The notes: generated by a model from the letters alone, not told the origin. Positions 11,491-23,415 are shown, counted from the stretch's first letter. The stretch: DNA of 64,000 nucleotides from Clitopilus passeckerianus (GCA_944990035.1 CALYLX010000013.1:62001-126000), one strand, 5' to 3'. Numbers and translations are program-made.

Positions 11491-13555
11491 CTACCAGTCC
11501 AATTCCCAGTACTGCTGCTTTGGCATCCTCCATGGCTGCAGCATCCAATGTGGCACCAGCGACTCAACATCCAATCTCGGGGCTCCCTGATCAACACCAA
11601 ACTCCCGCAGCTCCTCCTGTGAGAACTCCCAATCTCGTATCCGCTGCATCCCCTGCAGGTCAAGTTTCCTAATTGGCTTGGGCTGACGCAAGTTCGGAAC
11701 GACAACCTGGGTGACGGGGGGGAGGTTATCGTGCTTTGGGCCAATAGCAGCCTGGGGAGGATGAGAGAGACCCGGGACGTAAACGGGATCTGAGGGCGAG
11801 GCGATTCGTGGGCGGGTGGGGCAGGTTTGACGAGGCGGGTGAGGAAGGCCGGGTGGGAACTCTGGGTCCTGCGTACGTTGAGGTTGCGCGGCCTTCCACT
11901 GACTGGGAGATGGGAAGATATAGTCGGAAGGGGTAGATAGGTCCTCCGCGGAAGGTGCGAGGGAGAACGGATGTTCGGGATCAAACCTCACGCCGGGATA
12001 GCGTGGTACGCCATAGTCGTCGTAGTGGATAGCACGAACTTCGCCGAGGGAGGCTTCACTTGATGAGCTTGAAGGGCAGGGAGAACGGGCTGCATGCTGG
12101 GATAGAATGTACGCGGGTTTGGGTGAGAGAGTCGGAGGAGGGGTAGGTCCTTGAATTGGCCAAGAAAAGACGCCCTTGACGCAGTCTGGGGCAGGAGATG
12201 CGAGTCTTGGGAAAGGGATTGATGATACTCCAGGGGCGACCACTACGGCGGGAGGGTCACAAGGTGCGGGTATTTGGCTTGGTGAGGGTGCGCACTGGAA
12301 GTCGGGAAGTGCCTTGCTGACGACGACTCGTCTGGATGAGTGCGACAACTGTGAACGGCGGCTGGCAAGGCTGACGCTGCCGTGCTCCTGGAATTCATCT
12401 TCTCCAGATGAACCTCCGCTTGCAGAGGTGGATGCAAGTGCAGACGTATTGGGTGTGGCGACGTAAACGCTGGCCGACTTGGTCGTCTGAGCAACTCTCG
12501 GCGCGACATCATTGGGGATAGGGAAGTAGGTTTCCTTGATACTTTGCAGGATGCTGCAGCATTGGCAGGAGTGCGTTGTATTGGTGGCGGCCTCGCTCCC
12601 TTGGTGGAAAGAAAAATCTGCAACGAGTGATGAGCGACAACGGCTTCTCCAAGAGCTCAAATTCACTGACCAGTGTTCGAACTTCCAGAGGAGGCAGTTG
12701 CACTCGAGCTTGGACGATGGTGCCATGTTTCGGGTATGGAGATGGTCTCTGGTTGGATGGGTTGACGCCACATTCCGTAGTCTGAGGGTAGAGAGGAGGT
12801 CCATGGTTCCTCTGGCAAGGCGGCAAGGGCAGTTGGACGTGTAGGAGGCGTAGGCACATCGCCATTCAGGTATTTCTGCCACAAAGACTGGGGGGGCGGC
12901 GAGGGTTCAACTGTGGCAAATGTTTCAGGCTGCGAGACGGGGTGACCGGGCCTGAGCTTCTTCAGGAAGGAGAAAAGCTTCATCTCGTCGTCTTCAGAAA
13001 GATTTGCAGTACGTCTGAAGAGAAGGATGAAGTTGAGCTGGTGGTTGTTGAAGTAAAAACTTCGGATGTGCTTACCGTTTATATTCAGATATCGGAGCCA
13101 CTCGAGATAATCTACGTAGGTGACTCGGCAGCACAATATAGGGCGGGGCAGGATCTACAGACAAAAAAGGGTTCAGTGAGGATGCCTCGAGGCATGATGC
13201 TGTGGGGGATACACACCAGCTGTGAAAGCAGTGGTCAACCTCTCGCCGTCGTTGGCAGAGGCAGCAGAGAAGTGTATCGCTTGTTCGCGTAGGGGGTCTA
13301 CACTGTGCAAAAAGCTGTGGTACACCGACGATTTATGCCCAAGAATGGAGGTGGCGCTTTGGCCGCCATCAGGCCTGCTTTGACATGATCCTTGCGAAGG
13401 CAAAGGGGAGCGACCAAGTCCATACGTCTGGGAGCTGTTGTACCTTGACGCTTTGGCTGATAGTACACGGAACGTTGCTCTCGTGGCTGTAGGTCTTCGT
13501 CATCGTCTGCCGAGTTATGATAACGAGATTAGAACTTACGGGAAAGTGTTGTCAT
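11491..13555 (-). CDS. Proline/serine-rich protein of unknown function
   Basis: The 3' part is clear. One long open exon runs from about 12612 to the stop at 11491, preceded by a frame-keeping 50-base intron (12662-12613) and an exon covering about 12996-12663. The 5' end is less certain. An ATG at 13555 followed by a GTAAGT..GGCAG intron opens a short charged exon, and one or two introns between 13304 and 12990 can be placed in alternative ways. The product is about 550-600 residues, Pro/Ser-rich and disordered through most of its length. A short Leu/Lys-rich helical segment lies in the N-terminal third, and the last 40 residues are Trp-rich and well ordered. I do not recognise the family. 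It lies between two other minus-strand genes with separate promoters. Confidence 0.55.
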
Positions 13556-13950
13556 GATAGCGGGGCTGCTAATAGGATATTGGAGAGGGTTCGCCTGCTT
13601 GAAAACGCACCATCACTGGACATATATAGTTCTCCAAGCATCACGGCAACGACAAAGGAAAGTAGGACAATGGCCACTGGATTTCAGCGACGAAGGGGCC
13701 CTCACCGTCGTTGTGCCAACAATTGAACAAAGCAAGGGTGCTTGTTTGGGCATGTTTGTTTTTAATGGCGATGCTTTCCGAGTTCCGCTCTCGGCTCAAT
13801 CTGGGACCCTGACAAATGGGAAGGGAAACGCAAGACAAATCAGGCTTGAGGGTTTTCATGGCGTCACATTCTTCAGGAATAGCAAGAAATGACCATTGAC
13901 AAGTCTACAGGCGTTACCGCTAGTCAACATATCAACATCTCCCCTTGCCC

Positions 13951-16574
13951 TCATAACGGCGAGTCAACGATAGCAGGTTTGGCTCCTCTGAATTCTTCCT
14001 CAAACTCAACCATCGCATCCAACATACCGACCAAATGCGCGTACGTCAGCCGCTGACCTCTCCGAAGAGCCAGCGACTCCGCCGTAAGAACCGCGTTCTT
14101 AATCTGTCTCCCATTGATCTCCCTAGAAGCCAACTCCCTGACCTCGTTTTCGCTGACATCTGCTTTGTTACCGAGCTTCTTGACGAAAGCGGCCCAAACC
14201 TTCTCGCGAGCGGAGAAATCCAGGTCCTTGAAGTGGAGTGAGACGTGGATGCGGGAGAGAAACGCGTCGTCAAAGGTTTGAACTCGGTTGGTGGTGAGGA
14301 AGAGAATGCCTCGGTAGTACTCGATATGACGAAGGCTAAATCAGACGTCAGCACGAGAATTGAACCATCCGAGAGCTTGAGAACGTACAAGGTAGCAACC
14401 ATAGCGTTCCTCTGAAGTTCGTGGAGTGACCTTCTCTCCAAGAAAATGTCGGCCTCATCAATCAGCACTATGGCATTCCACGCCGTAGCGATTTGGAAGA
14501 TATGCCGGAGCTTCTTGTCCAAGACGCTGGCATCCGTTCCCAAGTCACCGCTTCCGACGATGTAGAGTGGCCTACGAACGTGTTCGCTGGTGGCTTCAGC
14601 GGACATGGTTTTCCCTATTTCGATTCTCTTAGTTGACCTATACACAGGATCGGTGAGGCAACTTACCAACACCGGGAGGCCCGTAGAGGTTAATGACGAG
14701 CCCTTGTCCCTTGCCTCGTACAAAGTCTTCAACACCACTGTCACAAGTGCGAGCCTCAATCAAAGATAGGAGAAGCTCCTTCCGCGCAGTTGGTAACACG
14801 AGATTCGGGAATGCGTCCTTGTTCCAATTGATCTCCGATACATTCTCGACGTTGAATTCCACTGTGTGAAATGCATCAGCAGCTTTTTAGGTATCTGAGT
14901 ATGATACATACACCACTGCTTATCAGCTAGACTGAAGCCATAAACTACCGTCGGTGATAATAGAAGATCTTCCGTGGTCACATCCCATAGAGCGATAGAT
15001 TGATCCTTGAAGAAGACTCGCTGGGGGTATCCTAAATAACGGAAGCGTCAGAAATGCATAATTCGAGAGAGCGTACGAGATGCTTACTACCATCCTCGTC
15101 AGGAATATCCCAGTCTCGGGCAAATTTGCGCTCCGAAGCACCTTGAACGCGCTCAGGAAACATGTAGTTCATATGTCGTTTGTAGAAGGAGGCTGTAAAC
15201 CATATTAGCGAACAATGGTCCACGAGATGGACCTCTAACAACATACCACGGTCGATCATAATCCGACTGTCCACCTATCACAACATTGAGGCTCAGCCAG
15301 GAGTACAGGGCGGATGAGATAGGCGCTCACATGCTGCTTCACTAAGGTTCCGTGCATGTCCCTGAAGGCGGCGACACCGTCGTAGTGCATGTGCCTTACA
15401 TTCACCAGTTGTGTCCACTTCCTTCCTCTCTTCAAGATTTCGTCGTAGATGTCGCCCCTCCTAGGATGATATTCAGACGGATAGGCCGGCAAAGTGTCTA
15501 CCTTCACGACTCCATCAAATATAGGGATCCGGAGGTTCACAATAACCCTGTCGACGACGACGGCGCGAGAATCCCCTTCCCGGACATCTACCAGGTCGAT
15601 TGCCTCGCATTCGATGTCGTACAATGGGGTGCCCCGGGCCATCGCCGTCGCTCGGCGGGATGATGCCAACTCGCACAATCGAGGGAGGTTCGTGACAGGA
15701 CACTGGTGATATATAATTTGACGAGGCCGGAGGATGTACTTCAGGTATTCGAACGTGATTTCCCCGTTTTTACGCGTGGTTTGAAGAGAAGATAGTGTAG
15801 TGGCGAAGTCATTCTCCAAGGTCGAGAGCAATTGGTTGAGATATTTGGTAATCCGTTTAGACTCGTCGTTGTCGGATGCTTCAAGCTCAAGACGGTACTT
15901 CACAAAGTCATCGTAATGACTTAGAAGTATGTCCGGGTCAATCTACAGGATAATACGCACGTCAGCGAGAGAAAGACAGGTTTGATAGAACGAACCTCCA
16001 TGGGCACCTGGTGCCATGAAAGACCAGCCCTGTTGCCAACGATCCGCTTACATATCTCGATGATATCCTTATGAAGAAGTATCATGCGAAATGAAGCAGG
16101 TTGTCTGCTGCCTATTGGTTCCAGTTTACGGACAACCCTTGAAAACGTCTGTTAGGTAGGTTGGAGCCTGGTGCATCCGACGTGAAACTTACAAAAAGGC
16201 GAATTCTTGTAGAGTAGTGTCTTTAACGATTTCCTTCATTGGTGCATCCTCAACGGTTACATTTGGAGCCATACTCTGCCAATTTATTAGCAAAGAACCA
16301 GCGGAGAATGTCACGGAACCCGTACAACGTATGTCCAAGCCCTCGTCCCAGGGTCCATAACCTGATCTAAACGGCCAACCTTGACTTGCGGGTCCAACGA
16401 TGCAGACGAGTCGAGGCTAGTCCCGTTGATAGCGGGCTTGAACGCAATTTCAGGAAACGAGTCTTCCTCGAAGTCATCATCTTCATAGACATAGGCGACA
16501 GTAGTGGCAAGAAGGAGTGCAAGGAATGACAGAGTGAATAATGAAGGAGTAACTATAAGACGAAACTTTGCCAT
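13951..16574 (-). CDS. AAA-family ATPase with N-terminal hydrophobic segment
   Basis: Ten exons: 16574-16329, 16275-16193, 16137-15996, 15942-15331, 15274-15247, 15192-15091, 15031-14912, 14861-14667, 14614-14389 and 14335-13951, giving 712 residues with consistent phases. The C-terminal half is an AAA ATPase core: Walker A G-P-P-G-V-G-K-T (about 505-512, split by an intron between G and K), Walker B I-V-L-I-D-E-A-D (about 558-565), sensor-1 L-T-T-N-R and an S-R-I finger region. The middle region resembles the DUF7025 domain that accompanies this type of fungal ATPase. Unusually, the first exon encodes a signal-peptide or membrane-anchor-like hydrophobic stretch (residues about 9-29) followed by an acidic patch, suggesting membrane or ER targeting. 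The substrate is unknown. Confidence 0.85.
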
Positions 16575-16879
16575 GGTCGAGCCAGAACGCCTGGTTCGCC
16601 AGCGCCTGATGCTGTGAGAGGTCGCCCAGCGTAGTGGTGGTAGGAATGCAAGACTGATTTAAGTATGGCGCCCGGCTACCAGTCGCTTGCGTTTGCGCAT
16701 CTCCTTCGGGCATCTCGTTCTACGTGTAGGTAAACGTGTCCAGCAACGGGGACCGCTTGAGTCATCCTGTATAGGAAGACATGCCGTGTCCCGGGAAAGT
16801 AGAATTCCCTGGGTTGGGTTTCATTGTCTTGAAACGTCCTTGCTCGACTTGCAGAATACATTTTCGGATAGCGGGCCGA

Positions 16880-17717
16880 CCTTCGATGACTAATTGTACT
16901 CGCCATTTCGGCTATATATTCTCACGCCAGACCGCTGTCCACCTTTCATCCCATGCTGCTGCCTCTGGGAACGAGTTCTAGCATAGCCTGGAGCTCCATG
17001 TCTTTTGACTTACGAGCGGTCATTGCTCGAGAGAACACTCGGATAGGATTGCTGCTTGCTACACGCGGCGGTGAAGGAGGAAGCGGCTGTGCCCGTCACA
17101 ATGTACAGAGGGTCTACAGTACCGCCGTCAATTTTACTTCTCACTCCCGCACGTCAATTCTAAGTGCGTGCAACGCAAGATTTCTAGGTCTACGTCGGAT
17201 ATTAGGTCTCTCTGGTCATCCTTCTATATGCCATGTCTTCGAGGTCTGTATCGATACGATGAGTACGGAATACCGAAGTCAGACCGGTCATAGGGCTAGC
17301 TAGGGATTACGGTCAACCACTGTTAGTAGGGGTAGTACAGGCGTATTTTTATCACCAAGCTAGACATGCTGACTAGCATAAGATAGGCTCGCTTGGAAGC
17401 ATCTAATATGTGACTACGGGCATCTGCGCAAATCTGTGAACTAGGCTGTTGTGCGGCCATTGCTTTCGAAAAGCTATACTCTTGCGAATTGGATTGAATC
17501 GAAAGATGTCTCCTACCTTCCATTGGAAGTCGAGCGGGATCGCACTAAAGTCCACGCAACGTAACCCGAAAGCTCCGGTGGAATCAGGAACTTCACAAGA
17601 TTGTTACATTTGACTTGATGGGACACCAGCCCGCTCTCATGCTCACCCATACACATTTGCCGTCCAAGAAGGCTGTCTAGCACGAATCTCGAAAGACTCG
17701 AGCCCTATCCTCAGACT
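16880..17717. repeat. Duplicated upstream block, copy 1
   Basis: Sequence before the peptide gene at 17718 matches the sequence before its paralogue at 21668. A ttctcacgccagac block occurs at about 16918 and 21008, and a ttgacttgatgggac/c-ccag block at about 17611 and 21549. Spacing to the ATG is similar. This indicates that promoter and gene were duplicated together. Sequence between 16575 and 16880 shows no gene. Confidence 0.5.
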
Positions 17718-18013
17718 ATGAAGCCTATTGGCTCTCTCATTGCAGCCTTGACTAGTCTCGTTGTCTCCATCAACGCCTCCGTTGTCTTGGACCGCGATCT
17801 CCATGAAAGAGGTGAGGTTAACATCGCCGCCGCTTAGTCAAGCTCTAATGTCTTTGTGCCTCCACCAGTACCTCCCTGTGCCGGATCTGGGGAGGGATGT
17901 GTCAGTTCGAGGTCGTGTTGCTCCAGCCAGTACATTGAGATAGTGAGTTAATTTCAGTGTGTTGTTCTAAGGCTGAGCCTGACGTGTATCTCTTGCTGTA
18001 GGCCTGTATCTAA
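17718..18013 (+). CDS. Small secreted cysteine-rich peptide A (knottin-like, one Cys missing)
   Basis: Three exons, 17718-17811, 17869-17942 and 18002-18013 (94, 74 and 12 bases), encode 59 residues. The first 20 form a signal peptide with a hydrophobic core and an Ala cleavage site. A short dibasic-containing spacer follows, then the mature Cys-rich part. The cysteine spacing is C-x6-C-x5-C-C-x8-C. The paralogue at 21668 has the same exon lengths and the pattern C-x6-C-x5-C-C-x3-C-x4-C, so here the fifth cysteine is replaced by Tyr (one G-to-A change). That leaves an odd number of cysteines and suggests decay or a changed fold. Function unknown; the pattern is that of small disulfide-knotted secreted peptides in general. 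Confidence 0.7.
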
Positions 18014-18981
18014 GCGCTAGGCATCGTTTGCCTCTGACTGTATAAACAGTAAAGAGAGTGGTGATGATGGGGAGGCTGCGAGCCTGTTTTTTCATATGTG
18101 AACTTGTATGCTAGATAGCCTCCGATACAAGGTATTGTTTCCTTCAAAATGCTTGACTTCAGCGATCTGTGTGCTCCTGGTGCTTGTTAGTACTCCTCGG
18201 ACTGCCTGGGGCGGCCGCGGAGGGATGGTCGGCGGTGGTGGTGGCGAAGAGGACAATGGTGAGGTTCGTTCGCGCAGTTGCCACAGTTTCCACGACTTTG
18301 ATGGACGCATCTCTTCAGGAGTGCTATTCCACACCATAAAAGTAGTGGTACGTATTTAATCCCACTGTAAATATAATACCACACAAAAATCAGAATATAA
18401 TCCCCGAATACTCGCTCCATGATCCATGACGCATCCGACCCCAGACATTGACTAAGCTAGCTACGTCGGAGGGTGCAATACTCACCGTAAAGTGGTCAAA
18501 CGCAGGGGTTCTACTCGTCTGAAATAGTGTGACACATCCACCTATCGCGTCGAAGGACTAGGTGTATGTCCCGAACGAATTTCCAGGAGTACTTGGCCTG
18601 TTCAGCGCATGTGCATCTCCCGGCCGGTGCTTCTGACCAATACGTGTTTCCGTACGCGTCCGACGCATTTTTCCCTCCAGACCCCTCCTATACAATTATT
18701 TAGTATTTAGAAGTACAATCCATGAAAATCAGTGTTTTCCCACATGGAAAACATGTCTCTGATCGTCGAGGGTGCTGACCGGCTGGTACCTGCGGCTTTC
18801 CATCATTCAATTGTTTGACGTATGTAAGAGCATCGTAATAGCCACAACAATAACTACATCGTTCTCGTTCTCCTCTACGCGCTTGGTTTGGCTGATGATA
18901 ACAACCAGTTGTATATACATTTCCGAAGCGGCGATTAGGCACTATTCGCATCAGACTAGCTCAGTCTGGCTGCAGCGTCGT

Positions 18982-20230
18982 CTAATCCGTGAAGTGGACT
19001 ACGTCCTTGAAAGGAGCCTTGACCTTGACAACTCCTGTCTCCTTCACTTCCTCGCTTCCCTTTCCGAAGTACCGTTCTGTGGCGAAAGACCACCTCAAAT
19101 TATGTTAGCATATGCTGTTGGTGAACAGCAGACACGACTTACTCATGATTTCCTCTCATCCAGTCTCCAAGCGCATCCAACATTCTGACAGCGTCCTTCG
19201 AATATACAGGGTCAGAGCGACCAGAAAGGACTCGCTTGGACTCAGCCCAATGGTGTACAAATGCCTCGATCATCCCTCCCACAAAATCGGCAGCGCGTTG
19301 AAGATCCACCTTCTTCAGTTTCATGACGACTGTCACGATGTTGAAAGCCCCATGACCTTTTGCTTGCTCCATATTCCAAGAGTAGAGATCCTGAGGTACA
19401 TTAGTTCCGTCCCGATTGGCTACAACATGGTCAAACGTAGAAAAACTCACATTGGTTAAGAATATGACTGCTATCGCTGCATCATACCCAGCATTGAAGG
19501 TGGGATCTTCGTACACATACTGAGGGAGGTCCAAGCCGAGACAGTATTCCACGATGTCAAAGCAAGGGCGAGTGCCAGACTGCTGATCACGAGTCGTGAA
19601 GTATTCAGAAATGCTCAATACTTCATTTCTCTCTCGATGCATCGCCTCTTTCGAAATATTGTCAAGACCGTCACAGAAATTCTTGATGAATCTGGGGGCA
19701 ACGTTTCTGCCCATATCTTCAATATGCAGTCGGCAGAAGCTAACACCAACGCGGTATTATCATCATCGGGCAATGCACTGGACACCTACTCTTTCATCAT
19801 ATGACAGAGCCATGTACCATCGTCGAAGTCAGGCTCACGGAGAGCTCGTTTCATGCTGACAACAGCCTTTTCGGCACTGGCCCCGTCCTTTATATCGGTG
19901 TACTCGTCGATGACCCAACCAATATTAAGCTGCGAGGTAATGGTTAACCACTCTTACTAGGATAGCTGGCACGACACTAACAAAATCCATTGAAGCTCTG
20001 ATGTGTTCCGGCTCGGCATATGGATGGACATACGCCGCGAGCAGCTCAAAGTTACAGGCATCTAGGAAGGAGCGCATTCTCGGTCCGCATACGTCTTGGC
20101 CGAATTGTTCAATCCATGCCCTAGATTTAGGGCGGATAGATGAATAATGAGGGTTTTTCTGGTCGTTCGAGGATATTGCGGCAAGAACCCCGCTCAGACT
20201 GGGAAGACAGAAGGTTTGGTACTCGGACAT
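18982..20230 (-). CDS. Class I sesquiterpene synthase
   Basis: Five exons: 20230-19982, 19929-19790, 19739-19451, 19390-19143 and 19093-18982, giving 345 residues, the usual size for mushroom terpene cyclases. The enzyme would ionise farnesyl diphosphate and cyclise it. The aspartate-rich metal site D-E-Y-T-D lies at residues 91-95 and the NSE triad N-D-L-Y-S-W-N-M-E at 226-234, assembled across an intron. The conserved R-Y pair near the C-terminus is at 316-317. All catalytic landmarks are present and all introns keep frame, so the gene looks functional. The start at 20230 gives the normal N-terminus. The product cannot be predicted from sequence alone. The stretch 18014-18981 between this gene and peptide A shows no gene. 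Confidence 0.9.
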
Positions 20231-20542
20231 TATAGAGAGCGGGAAAAAGGGATGGCAAGCACGCAAGGCAGGAGAGCATTTTATGCATTTTGCCAGGACA
20301 GGCTAGGACGAATGATATCCTCCTTAATAAAGGATTGGTTTTCTTGGGGGTAGTTGATCCTAGGGGCCATGTGACAGACGTCAAAAAGAATCTTCAACCG
20401 CATATTTCCGCATTGCTAAATGCAACTAGAACATCCCATTCACTTCCCCCGTCATCAAGTCAGGTTCTGGATATCGTTACTCGGAGAGTAAAATATGGGA
20501 TACTGAAGCTGCTTTAGTCCTAGCTTTAACATATTTAAGACA

Positions 20543-20938
20543 ATGGCGGCAAGGATGGGCCTGAGTTTAGTTTTCTTCTCACATCTATGGGACTTTCTCC
20601 CCGAGCGATGTCAGATGGAAAAGGAAATTCCACGACAATTTAGGTTGGGACCTATCTATTATTCTTCATGTCGTTCGGCAGCTCGACCGAAGAGCAGAAT
20701 CGTGACTCTACGTCAAGACAACTTCACATTCTATGTCATTTGGTGTGAGCCTAGTGGCAGCCTATGGTATCACGAGGCTTGCGGTATGGCCTTGGGTGGT
20801 CGAAGACTCCCTCCCGGCCCTCAAAAGCTTCCTATTCTAGACAGTTTATTGACAATGCCAGAATACCTCGAATGTGTCAATCTGGAGGCGTTTCCCGAGT
20901 CCAGGGTTCGAGTTCATATCGAAACAATGAAAGAGTAA
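20543..20938 (+). pseudogene. Possible cytochrome P450 N-terminal fragment
   Basis: Within an open frame, about 20794-20870 encodes R-R-L-P-P-G-P followed by a K-L-P-I-L-D-S-L-L-x-M-P type segment. This matches the proline-rich hinge that follows the membrane anchor of fungal P450s. No further P450 domain (heme-binding Cys motif, E-x-x-R) follows, so at best it is a fragment. It lies 300-700 bases upstream of the terpene synthase start, on the opposite strand, where a tailoring oxidase could be expected. Confidence 0.35.
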
Positions 20939-20964
20939 AATTAAATACTATCGGATGACGGGCC

Positions 20965-21667
20965 GGTCATTGGATGAGGGACCATGATTCCCAATTTTGG
21001 CTGTACGTTCTCACGCCAGACGACTGCGGTCGTTTGTAGTACATCCTCCTTTCGATCTCCACTCGACGTCCAGACAGAATGTTCAGCAGGAACTCTCGAG
21101 CTCAACGTCGGCAACTGTGATATCCCAGCCAGCCTTCGAAGTTCCGCTAGCGTGTCTCACATTGATACTTTTCCTATGGAGAAACAACGGCAGACCTGGC
21201 CACGGGGACGATCATGGATTACAACCGACATGTGTTAGCATGAGTCGCAGATACGGATTTCTATGGCCAAGCCTATTATGCCTACTATCTTATCAAGAAA
21301 AACTTGGAACTACTTGACTTGTGACTGCCGATTTCTTTGCAAGCCTTCGAACTAGGCTGGAGAGTCAATCGATATCGGCCAATGTTTCGAAAAACTCTGT
21401 TCTTGTGACTGGACAGAATGACAAGACCTCTGCCATCTGTTCGATTTATATTGAACTTCCACTCACGTGAGGCTACCTGGAAGCTCCAATGAACTCAGGA
21501 ACTTCACAAGATTGTATGTTCGTTCGGCCATCTATCTAATGTCAACTTTGACTTGATGGGCCACCAGACTTGCTCTCATGCTCACTCCTACACGTGGGTT
21601 GCTCCAACAAGGCTATCCTCTAGCATAAATAGCTTCAAGCTCGAGGTCAAAATCTCCATCTCAAACC
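20965..21667. repeat. Duplicated upstream block, copy 2
   Basis: This is the counterpart of 16880-17717: the same ordered sequence blocks precede the second peptide gene. The blocks include a near-identical tgactt-gatggg segment about 110 bases before the ATG. Copy order and orientation are the same, with the terpene synthase between the copies. Confidence 0.5.
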
Positions 21668-21968
21668 ATGAAGTTCATTGGATCTCTCATTATTGTTCTG
21701 ACTGCTCTCTTCGTCTCAATCGACGCGTCCGTTATCCAGGGCCGTGAGGTCCTCGACAGATGTGAGTGTATTTTCACCATCGCCGAGTAGAGTTCTAACA
21801 TCCCCGTTCGTCTCTTCTCGCTAGCCATCCTTTGCTTGGACTCTGGAGGTCCTTGCGTTAGCTCGAACGTTTGTTGCTCTAGGCTCTGCTCCGAAGGAGT
21901 GAGTTCCTTTCTAGTTGACCCCAGATGTTGACCCTGACATTTGCTATCCCATGTAGTCCTGCGCTTAA
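21668..21968 (+). CDS. Small secreted cysteine-rich peptide B (knottin-like)
   Basis: Exons 21668-21761, 21825-21898 and 21957-21968 have exactly the same lengths as peptide A and encode 59 residues. A 20-residue signal peptide and a short spacer with Arg precede a 26-residue mature region. This carries six cysteines in the order C-x6-C-x5-C-C-x3-C-x4-C, which is the classical inhibitor-cystine-knot spacing. Such folds are very stable and occur in enzyme inhibitors, antimicrobial peptides and other secreted effectors, so spacing alone does not give a function. Introns are GT..AG of 63 and 58 bases. The gene is intact. Confidence 0.78.
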
Positions 21969-22723
21969 CTGCTAGGCATACCTCGTCTCCGATTCTTTAT
22001 GACTTGAATATGTAAACCTATATGTCAGATAACATCCGAACGACAGCTTTTTTTCATCCAACAACCTCGTTATTATTTCGGTCATCGTGTTATACAAGGC
22101 TACAGAGCAGTGGTTGCCCTGACGCATGAACTTGAAACGTATCCTCGTCCCCCGGTCGTGTTGCCATGATCGCGACCCCAAGCATGACAATTGCTATCTT
22201 GCCAATACTTGATTAAACATCACATCATCCTCCATTGAACGACGGGACCAGCACCTTTGTGAACGAAAAGCTACAGATTGATCATTGGGGCTGGTTCATC
22301 AGCTCTTACGGCGAGGGCATGTAGGAGTTGGAGTGCACGAGTTCACAAATCGAGCGTAAGATCGAGCGAGTCCATTTTACGTCGTTGAATTCTCCCGAAG
22401 CAGCCAAGCAAGATACGTTCTACCTGAACTCCACCTCGATCTCGGCCTATCCGAGCAGGATCCACCGAGTAAGCCAAGGTCATCGAGAAAAGCAGGTTCA
22501 AAGACGAAACCTCCGGCTACTGATCCTAGTATTGTCCAATCTCTAGATATTCCGTTCGATGAATCCATAGTACGAGCTATGGAGCATAAGTCAAGAATGC
22601 GTCATCAACGCGAATATATCCAAGCAAAACCGGGGGCAGAAGTTATAACTCATATTAATTGCGATCATGGGGTACAGAACTTCAACAGCCAACTGAAAAA
22701 GTGATTCTCAGATCAGAGGGATC

Positions 22724-22828
22724 CCCCAGTCCTTGACTTGAACAAGGCTACCAGGGCCACCGCAAACCCCGACTAGTCGAGCCGGGGCTGGCGGTGGCCC
22801 CCGCGTGATAACCGCTACACTACTGGGG
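22724..22828 (-). ncRNA. tRNA-like element 1 with extended anticodon-arm hairpin
   Basis: On the minus strand a perfect 7-bp acceptor stem (22822-22828 with 22724-22730), a perfect 5-bp T-stem with a TTCAAGT loop (22731-22747) and an A-box-like D-arm are present. The place of the anticodon arm is taken by a long hairpin: a perfect 10-bp stem (22754-22763 with 22791-22800) plus an inner 5-bp stem. It resembles a tRNA gene body with an unusual middle. It may be a tRNA with a structured intron, a tRNA-like RNA or a tRNA-derived repeat. Flanking 21969-22723 holds no supported gene. Confidence 0.5.
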
Positions 22829-23305
22829 CTTATGCGACAGCCTTCATACTCGTGTGGATAACCTGCATTTCATCGTGGTCTTCTGACTGATCCAATGGAC
22901 CAAATCGATTGATGTCGATGTATCCATCAGCTTTGGGCGTCTACATTGAAAGAAAATGACAATAAGTCGCCCTCAGGTCGAAGAAGGGTTTTCAGTGACC
23001 AACATCAACACGCATTACATGGTATGATAGGGAGAGAGGGAAAATGTCTATATTTCCGGATATCCATCCATCCACGAGTCAGGTCTAAGCAGAATCATGC
23101 CCCAGCAAAGTGAATCGACAAACTTGGTTTAGTGCTGTTAACGCGGAAAGCATATCATCCAATCAAGAAACGAACTCGATCAGCTAGACGCACTTCACGA
23201 CTTGACTATCATCTGAAGGAATCGGCAACAAATTACTATATCTACGGCAAGCCAGGGAATGCTCGGCCAGGCAAAAAGTTAAATCATCAAGGCAGGGATT
23301 CTAAC

Positions 23306-23415
23306 CCCCAGTCCTTGACTCGAACAAGGCTGTCTCTAATAAACACTGCCTATAGGTCGTTTCCGACCCAGGCGACAGAGTTCACCCGATCGTGATAACC
23401 ACTACACTACCGGGG
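23306..23415 (-). ncRNA. tRNA-like element 2 with different middle hairpin
   Basis: It has the same acceptor (7 bp, one G-T pair), the same T-stem and the same A-box region as element 1, and a B-box-like TTCGAGTC. The middle is a different sequence but again a nested hairpin: 5 bp (23330-23334 with 23374-23378), then a 4-bp helix, then GGTCG/CGACC closing a four-base loop. Conserved outer arms with an exchanged inner hairpin argue that folding is maintained. Confidence 0.5.

Noticed and set aside
22724..22828. Ordinary tRNA gene
   Set aside because: Acceptor and T-arms are good, but no normal anticodon loop can be placed because a long hairpin occupies that position; called tRNA-like instead.
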